Shown one piece after another: positions 51,560 through 60,903 of a stretch of DNA of 64,000 bases. The notes below the pieces were generated by a model, which saw only the letters and a list, made by a program, of their open reading frames with translations, was not told the origin of the DNA and did not search any database. This DNA comes from Campylobacter sp. (GTDB lineage: Bacteria > Campylobacterota > Campylobacteria > Campylobacterales > Campylobacteraceae): contig NZ_JAHZBQ010000002.1 of assembly GCF_019423325.1 (NCBI RefSeq), positions 124,001-188,000 of the forward strand. Direction: 5' to 3'. How positions within the stretch are numbered: position 1 is the first letter of the stretch; each line of letters opens with the position of its first letter. Both the position numbers and the translations under genes were made by a program.

Positions 51560-53074
51560 TTAGTTTAGCCGATAAAGCGTATTTTTGCCGTCCTGATAGG
51601 ATAAAATATACATCGCGCCGTCTTTGAAAAAGATGCTTCTGGCGTTGCTTATCTCGCTCGGATAGGAGAGAGTTTTGACGATCTGCTCGCTCTTTGGATC
51701 GATGATCGCGATGACGTTGTGGTTTTTGCTAAGCGCGTAGAGCAAGCCGTCGTGATAGCTCATCGACGTGACGTAGAGATCGCCCAGGCTCTTGTCCTGC
51801 TTAAGCGCGGCTTTTGGGCTAAATTCGCCCGAAAGCGTGCGATCGCTCAGCAAAATTTTAGAGATGACGAAGTTTTTCGCATCCTTGTTGTTCGGCACGG
51901 TGGCTAGGTAGCAGTACGTCCCGTCGGTAGCGATGCTTGCGACGTGGTGAAATTTCGCCCTGACCGTATCGATCCTGCTGCGTCCGAGCCCTTTACCCTG
52001 CCCTTCAAATTTATCGTTACCGCGCACGAAATCGGCGTATTGAAGCGCTTCGTCCGCGCCGCCGTTTTTCGCAAATCTCAAAAGAGTCTTGTTAGAGCCC
52101 ATGAGCATGTATTTATCGCCCATAAACGGGACCACGCCGATGATCGGATCGATCGTCGCCGAAAAATACGGATCGATCTCAAAATCGCTCGTAACTTTAA
52201 AATTTTCGTCCATAAAAAACACTTCCCACTTCGAGCTCGCGACGAATTCGCCGTTTATGAAATCAAGCGAGTTGATAGGCTTGGCAAAGCTTATATCGTT
52301 CTTTGAGGCGATACTTAGATTTTCATCCACCGCCAAAGGAGCGTTGCTCGGATCATTGTCAAATTTCACGCCCAGCTTCTCGCTAGCGGGCGCAAAGGCA
52401 TAATCCGGCGCCTCGACCTCTCTTTTGCCGCGAAATGAGATGTTTTTCCAGTGATTTTTATAGCCGCTATCGTCCCAGATGATATATTTTGGATCAAGCG
52501 TGAAGCGCACCGGATCGCCCTGCCCGTAATACGGCGGAAGGCCCGTGCTGACGAAAGCTTGAAAGAGGTTCGAAGCGATTATGAGCGTGCAGACGATGAA
52601 AGCCGCGGAGGTAAGCTTGCCGAACCTTCTGATCGTCTCGCCCTCCATCTCCTCTTCAAGCGCGCTAAACTTAGGCGCGAAAAAGAATATCGCCCCGAGC
52701 ATCACTACGACCGCCCAGAACACTATCTCCGCCCAAAAATAAGTATGGATACCGAAAACCGCCAAACCAAAGCCCTGATCTAAATCCCTGTGCGCGTGTA
52801 TGCCGTAGTGCGCAAAGGACTGCCATAGTCCAAATCCCGCCATCAAAAGCAGCATGGCTAGGTATCTGGCCTTTAGCCCGTATCTGACGATAAAAAGAGC
52901 CGTGACGCCGATAAAGATCATGCCCTCGCGCTGCCCCCAGCACAGCGTGCACGGGCTGTCCTTGAGCACGTAGCCGAAAAAGAGATTGGCTATCCCGACC
53001 GGCAAAAGGATGATCAAAAATCCCGCCAAGCACATCAATGCGTAGAAAAATTTTGCCTTTTTGATTTCGTTCAT
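51560..53074 (-). CDS. dsbI: DsbI: DsbB-type oxidoreductase fused to a beta-propeller
   Basis: A 504-residue inner-membrane protein. The N-terminal 160 residues hold four to five spans and the redox motif CTLC in KDSPCTLCWGQREGM, as in DsbB. From about residue 190 to the end it is a periplasmic, propeller-like domain (repeats such as GEFVASSKWEVFFMDENF and MLMGSNKTLLRFAKNGG). The second Cys pair of classic DsbB is absent, as reported for DsbI. It oxidises a periplasmic thiol protein. It is co-transcribed with dba. Confidence 0.92.
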   Translation of the reverse strand: MNEIKKAKFFYALMCLAGFLIILLPVGIANLFFGYVLKDSPCTLCWGQREGMIFIGVTALFIVRYGLKARYLAMLLLMAGFGLWQSFAHYGIHAHRDLDQGFGLAVFGIHTYFWAEIVFWAVVVMLGAIFFFAPKFSALEEEMEGETIRRFGKLTSAAFIVCTLIIASNLFQAFVSTGLPPYYGQGDPVRFTLDPKYIIWDDSGYKNHWKNISFRGKREVEAPDYAFAPASEKLGVKFDNDPSNAPLAVDENLSIASKNDISFAKPINSLDFINGEFVASSKWEVFFMDENFKVTSDFEIDPYFSATIDPIIGVVPFMGDKYMLMGSNKTLLRFAKNGGADEALQYADFVRGNDKFEGQGKGLGRSRIDTVRAKFHHVASIATDGTYCYLATVPNNKDAKNFVISKILLSDRTLSGEFSPKAALKQDKSLGDLYVTSMSYHDGLLYALSKNHNVIAIIDPKSEQIVKTLSYPSEISNARSIFFKDGAMYILSYQDGKNTLYRLN

Positions 53075-53084
53075 ACCGCGCCCC

Positions 53085-53252
53085 TTATAGATTTATCGTC
53101 GTTAGCAGGGCGCCTGATTTGTGCCCTATGTATAAATACGCCATAAATAGCCACGAGACTACGACTAAACCGAAAGCGAGCTTTTCTTTTTGCGGTTTTG
53201 CTATGATAATAATCATAGCTATCAGGACCAACAAAAGCTGCAAAAATTCCAT
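53085..53252 (-). CDS. dba: Small hydrophobic DsbI partner Dba
   Basis: A 55-residue protein with two hydrophobic spans (EFLQLLLVLIAMIIIIA and LAFGLVVVSWLFMAYLYIG). ATG 53252 has AAGGAG 6 bases upstream; longer frames add only a polar head without a ribosome site. It ends 10 bases before dsbI. In C. jejuni dba is the small gene in front of dsbI and is needed for its function, as I recall. Confidence 0.85.
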   Translation of the reverse strand: MEFLQLLLVLIAMIIIIAKPQKEKLAFGLVVVSWLFMAYLYIGHKSGALLTTINL

Positions 53253-53682
53253 CTTTTCTCCTTGTTTTGATTTGTTTTGGAACGACAATTTTATCCAACC
53301 AAAACTTAAATTTAATCATTGTGTTTTATGCGGCGCGCAAAGACGGCGCAACGATAAATAAAGCGGCAGCGGTAGTGAAGCGGATAGCGCGGTTCACAGC
53401 GAAATTACGATAGCGGCATTAGCTAAGGGGGGGGCAACAAGAAAGCTGTATGGCGAGCAGACGAGCGGCGCGACAGCAAAAGGCAGCGCGACGACAAGAA
53501 GGACGGTGGGGCGGGCGCACAGACGATACGATAGTGAGAATAAGCGGCGCGGCAGCAAAAGCGCAGCAACGAATGAAGCGGCGCATGGTAGCAAAAGGCG
53601 GTGCGGCGATAAAAGCAGTGCGGCGGCGAACAAAGCGGCGCAGCGCTATAAATTTTATCATCCGCATAAGTTGCACTCGCAT
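53253..53682. other. GC-rich simple-sequence stretch with G8 tract
   Basis: No believable gene. From about 53340 to 53650 the sequence is built of degenerate GCGGCG/AGCAAAAG units (for example AGCGGCGCGACAGCAAAAGG at 53463-53482, AGCGGCGCGGCAGCAAAAGC at 53544-53563, then related pieces near 53580-53610). It is open in several frames of both strands, giving only Ala/Arg-rich or Leu-rich nonsense. A run of eight G lies at 53427-53434. The dba-side end must hold the dba-dsbI promoter. Confidence 0.6.
53427..53434 (+). repeat. G8 homopolymer tract
   Basis: Eight consecutive G. In Campylobacter, G tracts of eight or more slip and switch genes on and off. Here no clear gene overlaps it; a basic 78-codon frame begins at 53450. 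Confidence 0.55.
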
Positions 53683-54070
53683 TTAGTAGCGCAAATCAAA
53701 TTTTAAGCTTAAATTCTTAATGATCCTGCTTAGCTTGCTTGCGTTTTTTACGCCCTCATATCTGCCCTCGCAATATTTGCGCGCGCTAAGCTTCGCATCG
53801 TTTTCGGCGTCCACGTCCGCGCCGTTTGAAAGTAAAATTCTAAAAATATTTTCATTTTTGCAAAAGCATGCGCGCCGTATCGGCGCGAAGCCCTCTGCTC
53901 GCTAAATTTACCCCTGCGCCGCGATCTAGCGCTATCGCTACGGCATCATCCGCGGCGATAGCGAGATTTAAAAGCGTCTCGCCGCTAGCGTCTTTTTGAT
54001 CGGGCGAAGCGATTTCGGCGCTAAATTTGCCGCTTTTTTGAAGCTTTTCGTAAACTCGCTTGGGCAGATT
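53683..54070 (-). pseudogene. Ankyrin-repeat protein remnant, frameshifted
   Basis: Read on the minus strand, VYEKLQKSGKFSAEIA leads into DASGETLLNLAIAADDAVAIALDRGA and TARMLLQK, then a stop. In the next frame the sequence continues NENIFRILLSNGADVDAEND, KLSARKYCEGRYEGV to a stop at 53683-53685. GETLLNLAI and ILLSNGADVD are ankyrin-repeat cores. The shift falls in or near an A5 run at about 53850-53862. No start codon or signal peptide is visible at the N-terminal end, so the gene is both truncated and frameshifted. Confidence 0.75.
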
Positions 54071-54440
54071 TTAGCAGTCCGTATCCCGTAGCTGCACCAA
54101 ATAAGCGCCGAATTCAAAGCCTTCGAATTTCGGCTCATACGCGTCGCTTCGTGAAATTTGAAGAATTTTATACTCGCTTGGGTACAGCACCTGCCCGCAG
54201 CGCTGCCGGTAGGCCTCGTAGCGAAAATATATCGCCCAAATCCCCGTCACGACGCCCGTTATCTCGCACTCTTGCGACCGCGCGCCTCGTATGAGTAGTC
54301 GGCGTCTTTAAATACGAAGTGATCCTGCACGTTAAATTTGCTCGCGTCCCATTTGATCGCATCTCCGATCTTAAAAGGATCGCCGCAGCACCGCCGGCCG
54401 TCGTAATAAATTTTTAAATCCGCCGATGTCTCCTTTCGCG
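54071..54440 (-). pseudogene. Small protein with CCGDPF motif, frameshifted
   Basis: On the minus strand one frame reads LKIYYDGRRCCGDPFKIGDA, KWDASKFNVQDHFVFKDADYSYE, then stops; the next frame goes on with QECEITGVVTGIWAIYFRYEAYR to a TAA at 54071-54073. The break is near 54270-54285. The CCGDPFKIGD motif recalls DUF6578-like proteins, a weak resemblance. A start codon is not evident upstream of LKIYYDG. It directly precedes the ankyrin remnant on the same strand. Confidence 0.6.
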
Positions 54441-54615
54441 CAAACGGACCGCAGCGAACTTGCGCTCAACCGCTAACTGCGAGAGCGCAAGTAAAATTTA
54501 ATCCGCAGAGACGCTTTTTATGCGCCAAATTTTCGCAGCCGCAAATTTAAATCTAAAAGCGGATTAAAATTTTAAAATTTTATCGCGGCACGGTGCCGGC
54601 GGAAGCCTGTTCGCG

Positions 54616-57600
54616 CTACTTGCCGCTTAGATACTCCTGCAGCGTTTTAACTTCAAGCGCGGAGTCGTCCTTTATCGAGCAGATCGAGCGCGTAGCGGCG
54701 ATCGCCGCCTTCATCGTCGTAAAATACGGCAGCCTAAAGCGCAGCACGCTCTGGCGGATCTTCGCGGCGTCGGTAGAGTTTGATTTGCTGTCGCTGGTAT
54801 TGATTACGAGCGAAATTTCGCCATTTTTGAGCTTGTCCTCGATATTTGGGCGACCCTCGCTGATTTTATAGACAAACTCGCACTCCACGCCGTTTTCGCC
54901 TAATAGCTTGTGAGTGCCGCTCGTAGCGGCGATACTAAAGCCCGCGCCCGTAAGTGCGCGTGCAAGCTCCACGGCTCGCAGCTTGTCGTGATCGGCTAGC
55001 GATAAAAATACCTTGCCGCCGCTTGGAAGTGCGTTGCTAGCGCCGATTTGCGATTTAGCAAAGCTTTTGGCGAAATTTTCGCCGATACCCATCACCTCGC
55101 CGGTGCTTTTCATCTCAGGCCCCAAAATCAAATCCGCGCCCGCAAGCTTGTTGAAAGGAAAGACGCTTTCTTTGACGCAGATATGATTTTTAATGCGCGG
55201 TTTTAAAATTCCCTTCTCTTCGGCCAGCACGCCGAACTCGTCGTAAAATTTCAAAGCCTCGCGCAGACCCCCTTGCCACATTACGCGGGTAGCGACCTTA
55301 GCCATCGGAATTCCCGTCGCCTTGCTCACAAACGGCACGGTGCGGCTCGCGCGCGGATTTACCTCGATGATGTAAAGCTCGTTTTCAAAAATCGCGAATT
55401 GAATATTCATAAGCCCCACGACGCCGAGATTTAGCGCAATCTCTTTGGTTTGACGACTTACCAGATCGATCATCTCCGCGCTTAGGCTAAGCGGCGGCAG
55501 GATACTCGCGCTATCGCCGCTGTGGATGCCCGCCTCTTCGATATGCTCCATTATCGCGCCGATATACACGTCGCGTCCGTCGCAGATCGCATCGACATCA
55601 AGCTCGGTCGCGTCAAGTAAAAATTTATCTATAAGCACCGGTGAATGATCGCTCACGCGCATCGCCTCGCTCATATACTGCCTAAGCTCAGCTTCGCTAT
55701 GTACGCGCCGCATCGCACGACCGCCTAGCACGTAGCTAGGGCGAACGAGCACCGGATAGCCGATCGCAGCGGCCTTTTCGATCGCTTCGGCTTCACTTAT
55801 AGCGGTATCGTTTTTAGGCTGCTTAACGCCGATACTTGCGATAAACTCGCTAAATTTCTTGCGATCTTCCGCTACGTCTATCGTGCGTGCACTCGTACCG
55901 ATAATCTTGGCTCCTACGGTGCTTAGGCGTTTGGCGAGCTTTAGCGGCGTTTGACCTCCGAAATGCACGATCACGCCGTCGGGGTTCTCGGCCTCGATGA
56001 CCGCTCTAACGTGCTCGAAATCGATCGGCTCGAAGTACAAAATATCGCTCGTGTCGTAGTCGGTGCTGACGGTTTCGGGGTTGCAGTTATACATTATCGT
56101 GGTGATCCCCATATCGCGCAGGGCGTAGCTGGCGTGCACGCAGCAGTAGTCAAACTCGATGCCTTGGCCTATGCGATTCGGACCGCCGCCGATGATGAGG
56201 ACCTTTTTATTATCTTTTGAAATTTTACGGCTTGCGATGGCAGGCGTTATGTTGGTACTGGAGTATAGATAGGGCGTAAGCGCCGCAAACTCGCCTGCAC
56301 AGGTATCTACTTCGTTGTATTCAAGGCCTATGCCCTGCCTGGCGCAGGCAAAATGGATGTCGTTTTGCGTAAGGCCCAGATTGTCCTTTTTGTTGATCAA
56401 ATTTGCGATCATCTTATCGCTAAAGCCCCAGCTCTTGGCCTGTCTCAAAAGCGCCGCATCGTTGATGATCTCCATATCGATGCGCTCTTCAAATTTTACG
56501 ATCTGCTCGATCTGGCTCAAAAACCAGCGGTCGATCTTACTAAGCTCGTAAATTTCATCCACGCTCATGCCCGCTCTAAAGCCCTGAGCGATATATAAAG
56601 CTCTATCTTGTTGCGCATTGCGAAGCCCGAAAATAAGATCCTTTTCGCTTAAATTTAACTCCACGAAGCCGAAGTAGCCCTTCTCCAGCGAGCACAGCGC
56701 CTTTTGAATGCTCTCTTTAAAGCTGCGCCCGATCGCCATCACCTCGCCGATACTTTTCATCGCAGTACCTAGATACGGGTTTGCGCCGGGGAATTTTTCA
56801 AACGCAAAGCGCGGAATTTTAGTCACGATATAATCGATCACCGGCTCAAAGCTCGCAGGCGTACCGGTGATGTCGTTTTTGATCTCATCCAGACTAAAGC
56901 CCACCGCCAGCATCGTAGCGACCTTGGCGATCGGATAGCCCGTGGCTTTGGATGCAAGAGCCGAGCTGCGGCTTACGCGCGGGTTCATCTCGATGACGAT
57001 CATCCGCCCCGTTTGCGGATTTACTGCAAACTGCACGTTACTGCCGCCCGTATCCACGCCGATCTCGCGTAAAATTTTAAAACTCGCGTCGCGCATCGCC
57101 TGGTATTCTTTATCGGTAAGCGTCAGAGCGGGCGCAACCGTGATACTGTCGCCCGTATGCACCCCCATCGGGTCGAAATTTTCGATCGAGCAGACGATGA
57201 TGCAGTTATCCTTATGGTCGCGGATCACCTCCATTTCGAACTCTTTCCATCCAAGCAGGCTCTCTTCGATCAAAATTTCATTTATCGGGCTTACATCTAG
57301 CCCATTTTGCGCGACCTCTTTAAACTCGTCGATATTGTACGCCACGCCGCTGCCCGCGCCGCCTAGGGTGTAGCTAGCGCGGATAATGAGCGGAAAGCCG
57401 ATCTCATTTGCAGCAGCCATCGCCTCTTCGATATTGTAGGCGTATTTAGATTTAGGCAGATCCATTCCGATATTAATCATCGCCTCTTTAAATTTTACTC
57501 TATCCTCGCCCTTTTTTATCGCTTCAGGCTTGGCGCCTAGAAATTTTACCCCCCCTAGCTCGCCGCTTTCGTAAGCCTCCATCGCGACGTTTAGCGCGAC

Positions 57601-57879
57601 CTGTCCGCCCATCGTAGGCAGGATCGCATCGACGCTCTCACGCTTTATGATACGCAAAATGCTCTCTTTGGTGATCGGCTCGATATAGGTGGCGTCGGCA
57701 AAATCGGGATCGGTCATAATGGTAGCGGGGTTGGAGTTTATTAGCACTACGCGGTATCCGAGGCTCTTTAGCGTCTTGGCAGCCTGCGTGCCGCTGTAAT
57801 CGAACTCGCACGCCTGGCCGATTACGATCGGACCGCTACCGATCAGCAAAATCGTCTTAATATCATCTCTTTTGGGCAT
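54616..57879 (-). CDS. carB: Carbamoyl-phosphate synthase, large subunit
   Basis: A 1087-residue enzyme with two homologous halves. The first has LLIGSGPIVIGQACEFDYSGTQAAK and the second LIIGGGPNRIGQGIEFDYCCVHAS, each followed by an ATP-grasp domain (GGVALN-like GGQVALNVAMEA; GGQTPLKLAKRL). The C-terminal 150 residues form the MGS regulatory domain. It makes carbamoyl phosphate for arginine and pyrimidines. ATG 57879 overlaps the mreC stop (ATGA) and has AAAGGA upstream. Confidence 0.97.
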   Translation of the reverse strand: MPKRDDIKTILLIGSGPIVIGQACEFDYSGTQAAKTLKSLGYRVVLINSNPATIMTDPDFADATYIEPITKESILRIIKRESVDAILPTMGGQVALNVAMEAYESGELGGVKFLGAKPEAIKKGEDRVKFKEAMINIGMDLPKSKYAYNIEEAMAAANEIGFPLIIRASYTLGGAGSGVAYNIDEFKEVAQNGLDVSPINEILIEESLLGWKEFEMEVIRDHKDNCIIVCSIENFDPMGVHTGDSITVAPALTLTDKEYQAMRDASFKILREIGVDTGGSNVQFAVNPQTGRMIVIEMNPRVSRSSALASKATGYPIAKVATMLAVGFSLDEIKNDITGTPASFEPVIDYIVTKIPRFAFEKFPGANPYLGTAMKSIGEVMAIGRSFKESIQKALCSLEKGYFGFVELNLSEKDLIFGLRNAQQDRALYIAQGFRAGMSVDEIYELSKIDRWFLSQIEQIVKFEERIDMEIINDAALLRQAKSWGFSDKMIANLINKKDNLGLTQNDIHFACARQGIGLEYNEVDTCAGEFAALTPYLYSSTNITPAIASRKISKDNKKVLIIGGGPNRIGQGIEFDYCCVHASYALRDMGITTIMYNCNPETVSTDYDTSDILYFEPIDFEHVRAVIEAENPDGVIVHFGGQTPLKLAKRLSTVGAKIIGTSARTIDVAEDRKKFSEFIASIGVKQPKNDTAISEAEAIEKAAAIGYPVLVRPSYVLGGRAMRRVHSEAELRQYMSEAMRVSDHSPVLIDKFLLDATELDVDAICDGRDVYIGAIMEHIEEAGIHSGDSASILPPLSLSAEMIDLVSRQTKEIALNLGVVGLMNIQFAIFENELYIIEVNPRASRTVPFVSKATGIPMAKVATRVMWQGGLREALKFYDEFGVLAEEKGILKPRIKNHICVKESVFPFNKLAGADLILGPEMKSTGEVMGIGENFAKSFAKSQIGASNALPSGGKVFLSLADHDKLRAVELARALTGAGFSIAATSGTHKLLGENGVECEFVYKISEGRPNIEDKLKNGEISLVINTSDSKSNSTDAAKIRQSVLRFRLPYFTTMKAAIAATRSICSIKDDSALEVKTLQEYLSGK

Positions 57880-58628
57880 CAATTTTCCTTTGTAACGACA
57901 TACAAAAACGCCGGCATCTCGGAGCTCACGTAGGGCTCTACGACGGCGCTTTTGTATAGCTTCCCGTTTTGAATTTCTTTAACCTTTCCTACCGGCACGC
58001 CGGCAAAAAAAATCCCGTCCTTGCCGCTGGTAAGCACCTCATCACCTACCTTGGGATCGAGCCATTGCGGGATGTATCTGACTACGAGCTCGTTATTTTC
58101 GCCGCCTGCGACGCCAGGAATTTGAGTATCTCCTATGAAAACGGAGAAATTACTCTTCTCGTCGCGCTGTAAGATCGCAAGCGGGCGCCCGTCTTTATTT
58201 ACTAAAATTCCTGCGGTTTTACCCTCGCTGATGAGGCCGTAAATTTTGTTTGGGTTAAAATTTTCAAAATTTACGAAGAATTTGTTGTAGTCGTTTAGAT
58301 TCGCGTAGCTCAACGCCTTTACGAGCTGGACTTTGGGCTCATAAATAGAGCTATTTTTATCGATCAAAATTTTATTCAGCTCGCCCGCGAACGTGCTAAG
58401 CAGCATCGCCGATTTTTTTAGCTCGGCGTTTTCTTCTCGTAGAGCTTTGATCGTCTCTGCCTGGTTAAAATGCTCGTTCACAGCGCTTTTTACCCGATCG
58501 CTCACGCCGTAATACACCTCTAAAATTCCTCCTGCAAATCCGATAAATTTGCCGTGGATATACGAGCCGAACGTTAACGAAATGGCTACCAGCAAAACCG
58601 CGACGAGGAGGAGTTTGAGATTAGTCAT
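57879..58628 (-). CDS. mreC: Rod shape-determining protein MreC
   Basis: A 249-residue bitopic membrane protein: N-terminal span (LLLVAVLLVAISLTFGSYI), then a coiled coil (NQAETIKALREENAELKKSA) and the beta-rich periplasmic domain with GLISEGKTAGILVNKDGRPLAILQ and VGDEVLTSGKDGIFFAGVPVGKV. It links MreB to cell-wall enzymes. It overlaps mreB by 8 bases and carB by one codon position. Confidence 0.93.
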   Translation of the reverse strand: MTNLKLLLVAVLLVAISLTFGSYIHGKFIGFAGGILEVYYGVSDRVKSAVNEHFNQAETIKALREENAELKKSAMLLSTFAGELNKILIDKNSSIYEPKVQLVKALSYANLNDYNKFFVNFENFNPNKIYGLISEGKTAGILVNKDGRPLAILQRDEKSNFSVFIGDTQIPGVAGGENNELVVRYIPQWLDPKVGDEVLTSGKDGIFFAGVPVGKVKEIQNGKLYKSAVVEPYVSSEMPAFLYVVTKEN

Positions 58629-59655
58629 TTGCCGCTTGTTTTAGCGATTTGATCTCTTCTAGGGCTTTTCCCGTGCCGTTTGCGACGCATAGCAGCGGCT
58701 CGTCCGCGACGAAAACCGGAAGCTTTACGGTGTCGCTTAGATATTTATCTAATCCGCGAATGAGCGCACCGCCGCCCGTTAGCACGACGCCGTTTTCAAC
58801 GATGTCGGCGGCGACTTCTGGCTGAATGCTCTCAAGCACAAATTTCAGCGCGTCTGCAATCTCTCTGATCGAGTCTTTAATCGCCTCTCTAACGTCCTCG
58901 CTCGTAAGATCGACCGAGCTTAAAAGCCCGCTGATCTGGTCTTTTCCTTTGACCGTGTAGGTAAGATCTTTTTGCTGCTGCACCGCCGTGCCGATCTTGA
59001 TCTTAATCTCCTCGGCCGCTCGCTCCGAAATAAGCAGGCTATATTTTTCCTTGACGTAATTAACGATACTTGCGTCGATCTTATCGCCCGCGACGCGAAC
59101 GGATTTGGCGCTGATGATGCCGCCTAGCGAGATGACGCCGATCTCGGTGGTACCGCCGCCAATATCCACGACCAGCGAGCCGCGCGCTTCATTTACGGGA
59201 AGGCCCGCTCCGATCGCCGCAGCCATCGGCTCTTCGATTAGATAAACCTCGCGCGCACCCGCTATCATTGCACTTTCACGCACGGCTTTACGCTCGACCT
59301 GAGTTAGCCCGTAAGGAACCGAGATGATGATGCGCGGACTTACGAAAAAGCGGCGCTTGTGGGTCTTTTCGATGAAATACCTAATCATCTTCTCCGTCAT
59401 ATCAAAATCCGCGATAACGCCGTCCTTCATCGGGCGCACCGCTTCAATATCGCCCGGAGTGCGTCCGAGCATCTCTTTAGCCTCGGCACCCACGGCGATG
59501 ATCCTTTGCTTGCCGTAGCGTTCGTTTTGTACCGCGACGACACTCGGTTCGTTGATGATGATGCCTTTATCTTTTAATAGCACGAGCGTGTTTGCCGTGC
59601 CTAGATCGATGCCCATATCCCTAGAAAATAATCCTAGAATCGAATCAAGTAACAT
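58621..59655 (-). CDS. mreB: Rod shape-determining protein MreB
   Basis: A 344-residue bacterial actin. Conserved: DMGIDLGTANTLV (phosphate 1), the VVDIGGGTTEIGVISLGGI phosphate-2 motif, and VLTGGGALIRGLDKYL adenosine motif. It forms membrane-bound filaments that direct side-wall growth. First of the mreB-mreC pair and 9 bases downstream of clpX. Confidence 0.97.
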   Translation of the reverse strand: MLLDSILGLFSRDMGIDLGTANTLVLLKDKGIIINEPSVVAVQNERYGKQRIIAVGAEAKEMLGRTPGDIEAVRPMKDGVIADFDMTEKMIRYFIEKTHKRRFFVSPRIIISVPYGLTQVERKAVRESAMIAGAREVYLIEEPMAAAIGAGLPVNEARGSLVVDIGGGTTEIGVISLGGIISAKSVRVAGDKIDASIVNYVKEKYSLLISERAAEEIKIKIGTAVQQQKDLTYTVKGKDQISGLLSSVDLTSEDVREAIKDSIREIADALKFVLESIQPEVAADIVENGVVLTGGGALIRGLDKYLSDTVKLPVFVADEPLLCVANGTGKALEEIKSLKQAAND

Positions 59656-59664
59656 TTATCCCCT

Positions 59665-60903
59665 TTATGCAGTTAAATTTTGTTTTACAAGTATAGGCTT
59701 AGAAACGCCATCTACGACCTCTTTGGAGATGATGACGTCATAGCCCTTAAGCTCAGGCAGATCAAACATTATATCGACCATGATCTCCTCGATTATGCTG
59801 CGAAGTCCGCGCGCACCGGTTTTGCGCTTGATCGCAAGGCTCGCGACCTCTCTTAGCGCGTCGTCGTCAAATTTTAAATTTGCGCCGTCTATCGCAAAGA
59901 GCTTTTGATATTGCTTTAAGATCGCATTCTTCGGCTCGGTTAAAATTCTAACCATCGCCTTTTCGTCGATCTCATTTAGCGTAGCCACTACGTGCAAACG
60001 CCCGATGAGCTCGGGAATTATGCCGTAATGCACCAAATCGTCGGCCTCGACCATGTTTAGCAAATTTAAGCTCTCTTTCTTGCTGCGCTTGATTTGATTA
60101 AACCCGAGTACATTCTGCCCGATGCGGCGGTTGATGATCTCGTTTAGCCCGTCGAACGCGCCGCCGCAGACGAACAAAATATTTGTCGTATCGATCTGGA
60201 TGAAGTCCTGATTTGGGTGCTTGCGGCCGCCCTTCGGCGGGATATTTACGACGCTTCCTTCGATGATCTTAAGCAGCGCTTGCTGTACACCTTCGCCGCT
60301 TACGTCGCGCGTGATACTGCGGTTTTCGCTCATTCGCGCGATCTTATCGATCTCATCTACGAATACGATACCGCGCTGCGCCTTCTCTACGTCGCCGTCC
60401 GCAGCCTGTAAAAGGCGGGTTAAGATATTTTCTACGTCCTCGCCGACGTAGCCCGCTTCCGTTAGGCTCGTAGCGTCGCTAATGGCGATCGGCACGTCCA
60501 AAAATTTCGCCAAGGTCTGCGCCATAAGCGTCTTGCCGCTGCCGGTAGGCCCGATAAGCAAGATATTTGATTTTGAAATTTCGGTATCGTCGCCTTTCGC
60601 GTCGGTCTGCCTGAAAATTCTTTTATAGTGGTTGTAAACGCCGACGCTAAAAATTTTCTTAGCGCGCTCCTGACCGATGACGTAGCGATTTAGCACTTCC
60701 ATCAGCGCCTTTGGCTTGATAGCTTCGAAATCGATCTCTTTATTTTGATTTTGTACCGCCTCATTTTGACCCTCGCTGCCGTGGATAGCGGCGTATGCCA
60801 TATCGATACAATAGCTGCAGATAGCCGCCGTACCGTCGTCGTTAGGATAGATACGACGTCCGTCCGCGCCCGTCTCACCGCAAAAACTGCACTTATTTGC
60901 CAT
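59665..60903 (-). CDS. clpX: ATP-dependent protease ATPase subunit ClpX
   Basis: A 412-residue AAA+ unfoldase. The N-terminal zinc-binding domain (CSFCGE...CSYC) is followed by Walker A GPTGSGKTLMAQTLAK, Walker B IVFVDEIDKIA, the RLLQAADGDVEKAQ segment and sensor 2 RKTGARGLRSIIE. It unfolds substrates for ClpP. The start overlaps the lpxA stop as TAATG. Confidence 0.97.
   Translation of the reverse strand: MANKCSFCGETGADGRRIYPNDDGTAAICSYCIDMAYAAIHGSEGQNEAVQNQNKEIDFEAIKPKALMEVLNRYVIGQERAKKIFSVGVYNHYKRIFRQTDAKGDDTEISKSNILLIGPTGSGKTLMAQTLAKFLDVPIAISDATSLTEAGYVGEDVENILTRLLQAADGDVEKAQRGIVFVDEIDKIARMSENRSITRDVSGEGVQQALLKIIEGSVVNIPPKGGRKHPNQDFIQIDTTNILFVCGGAFDGLNEIINRRIGQNVLGFNQIKRSKKESLNLLNMVEADDLVHYGIIPELIGRLHVVATLNEIDEKAMVRILTEPKNAILKQYQKLFAIDGANLKFDDDALREVASLAIKRKTGARGLRSIIEEIMVDIMFDLPELKGYDVIISKEVVDGVSKPILVKQNLTA

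Noticed and set aside
53394..53686. Overlapping open frames of 78-87 codons on both strands
   Set aside because: They arise from GC-rich simple sequence, giving only Ala/Arg- or Leu-rich low-complexity products.
57549..57555. C7 tract as a phase-variable site
   Set aside because: It encodes part of the conserved GGVKFLG segment of CarB, an essential-type enzyme, and seven bases are short for switching.
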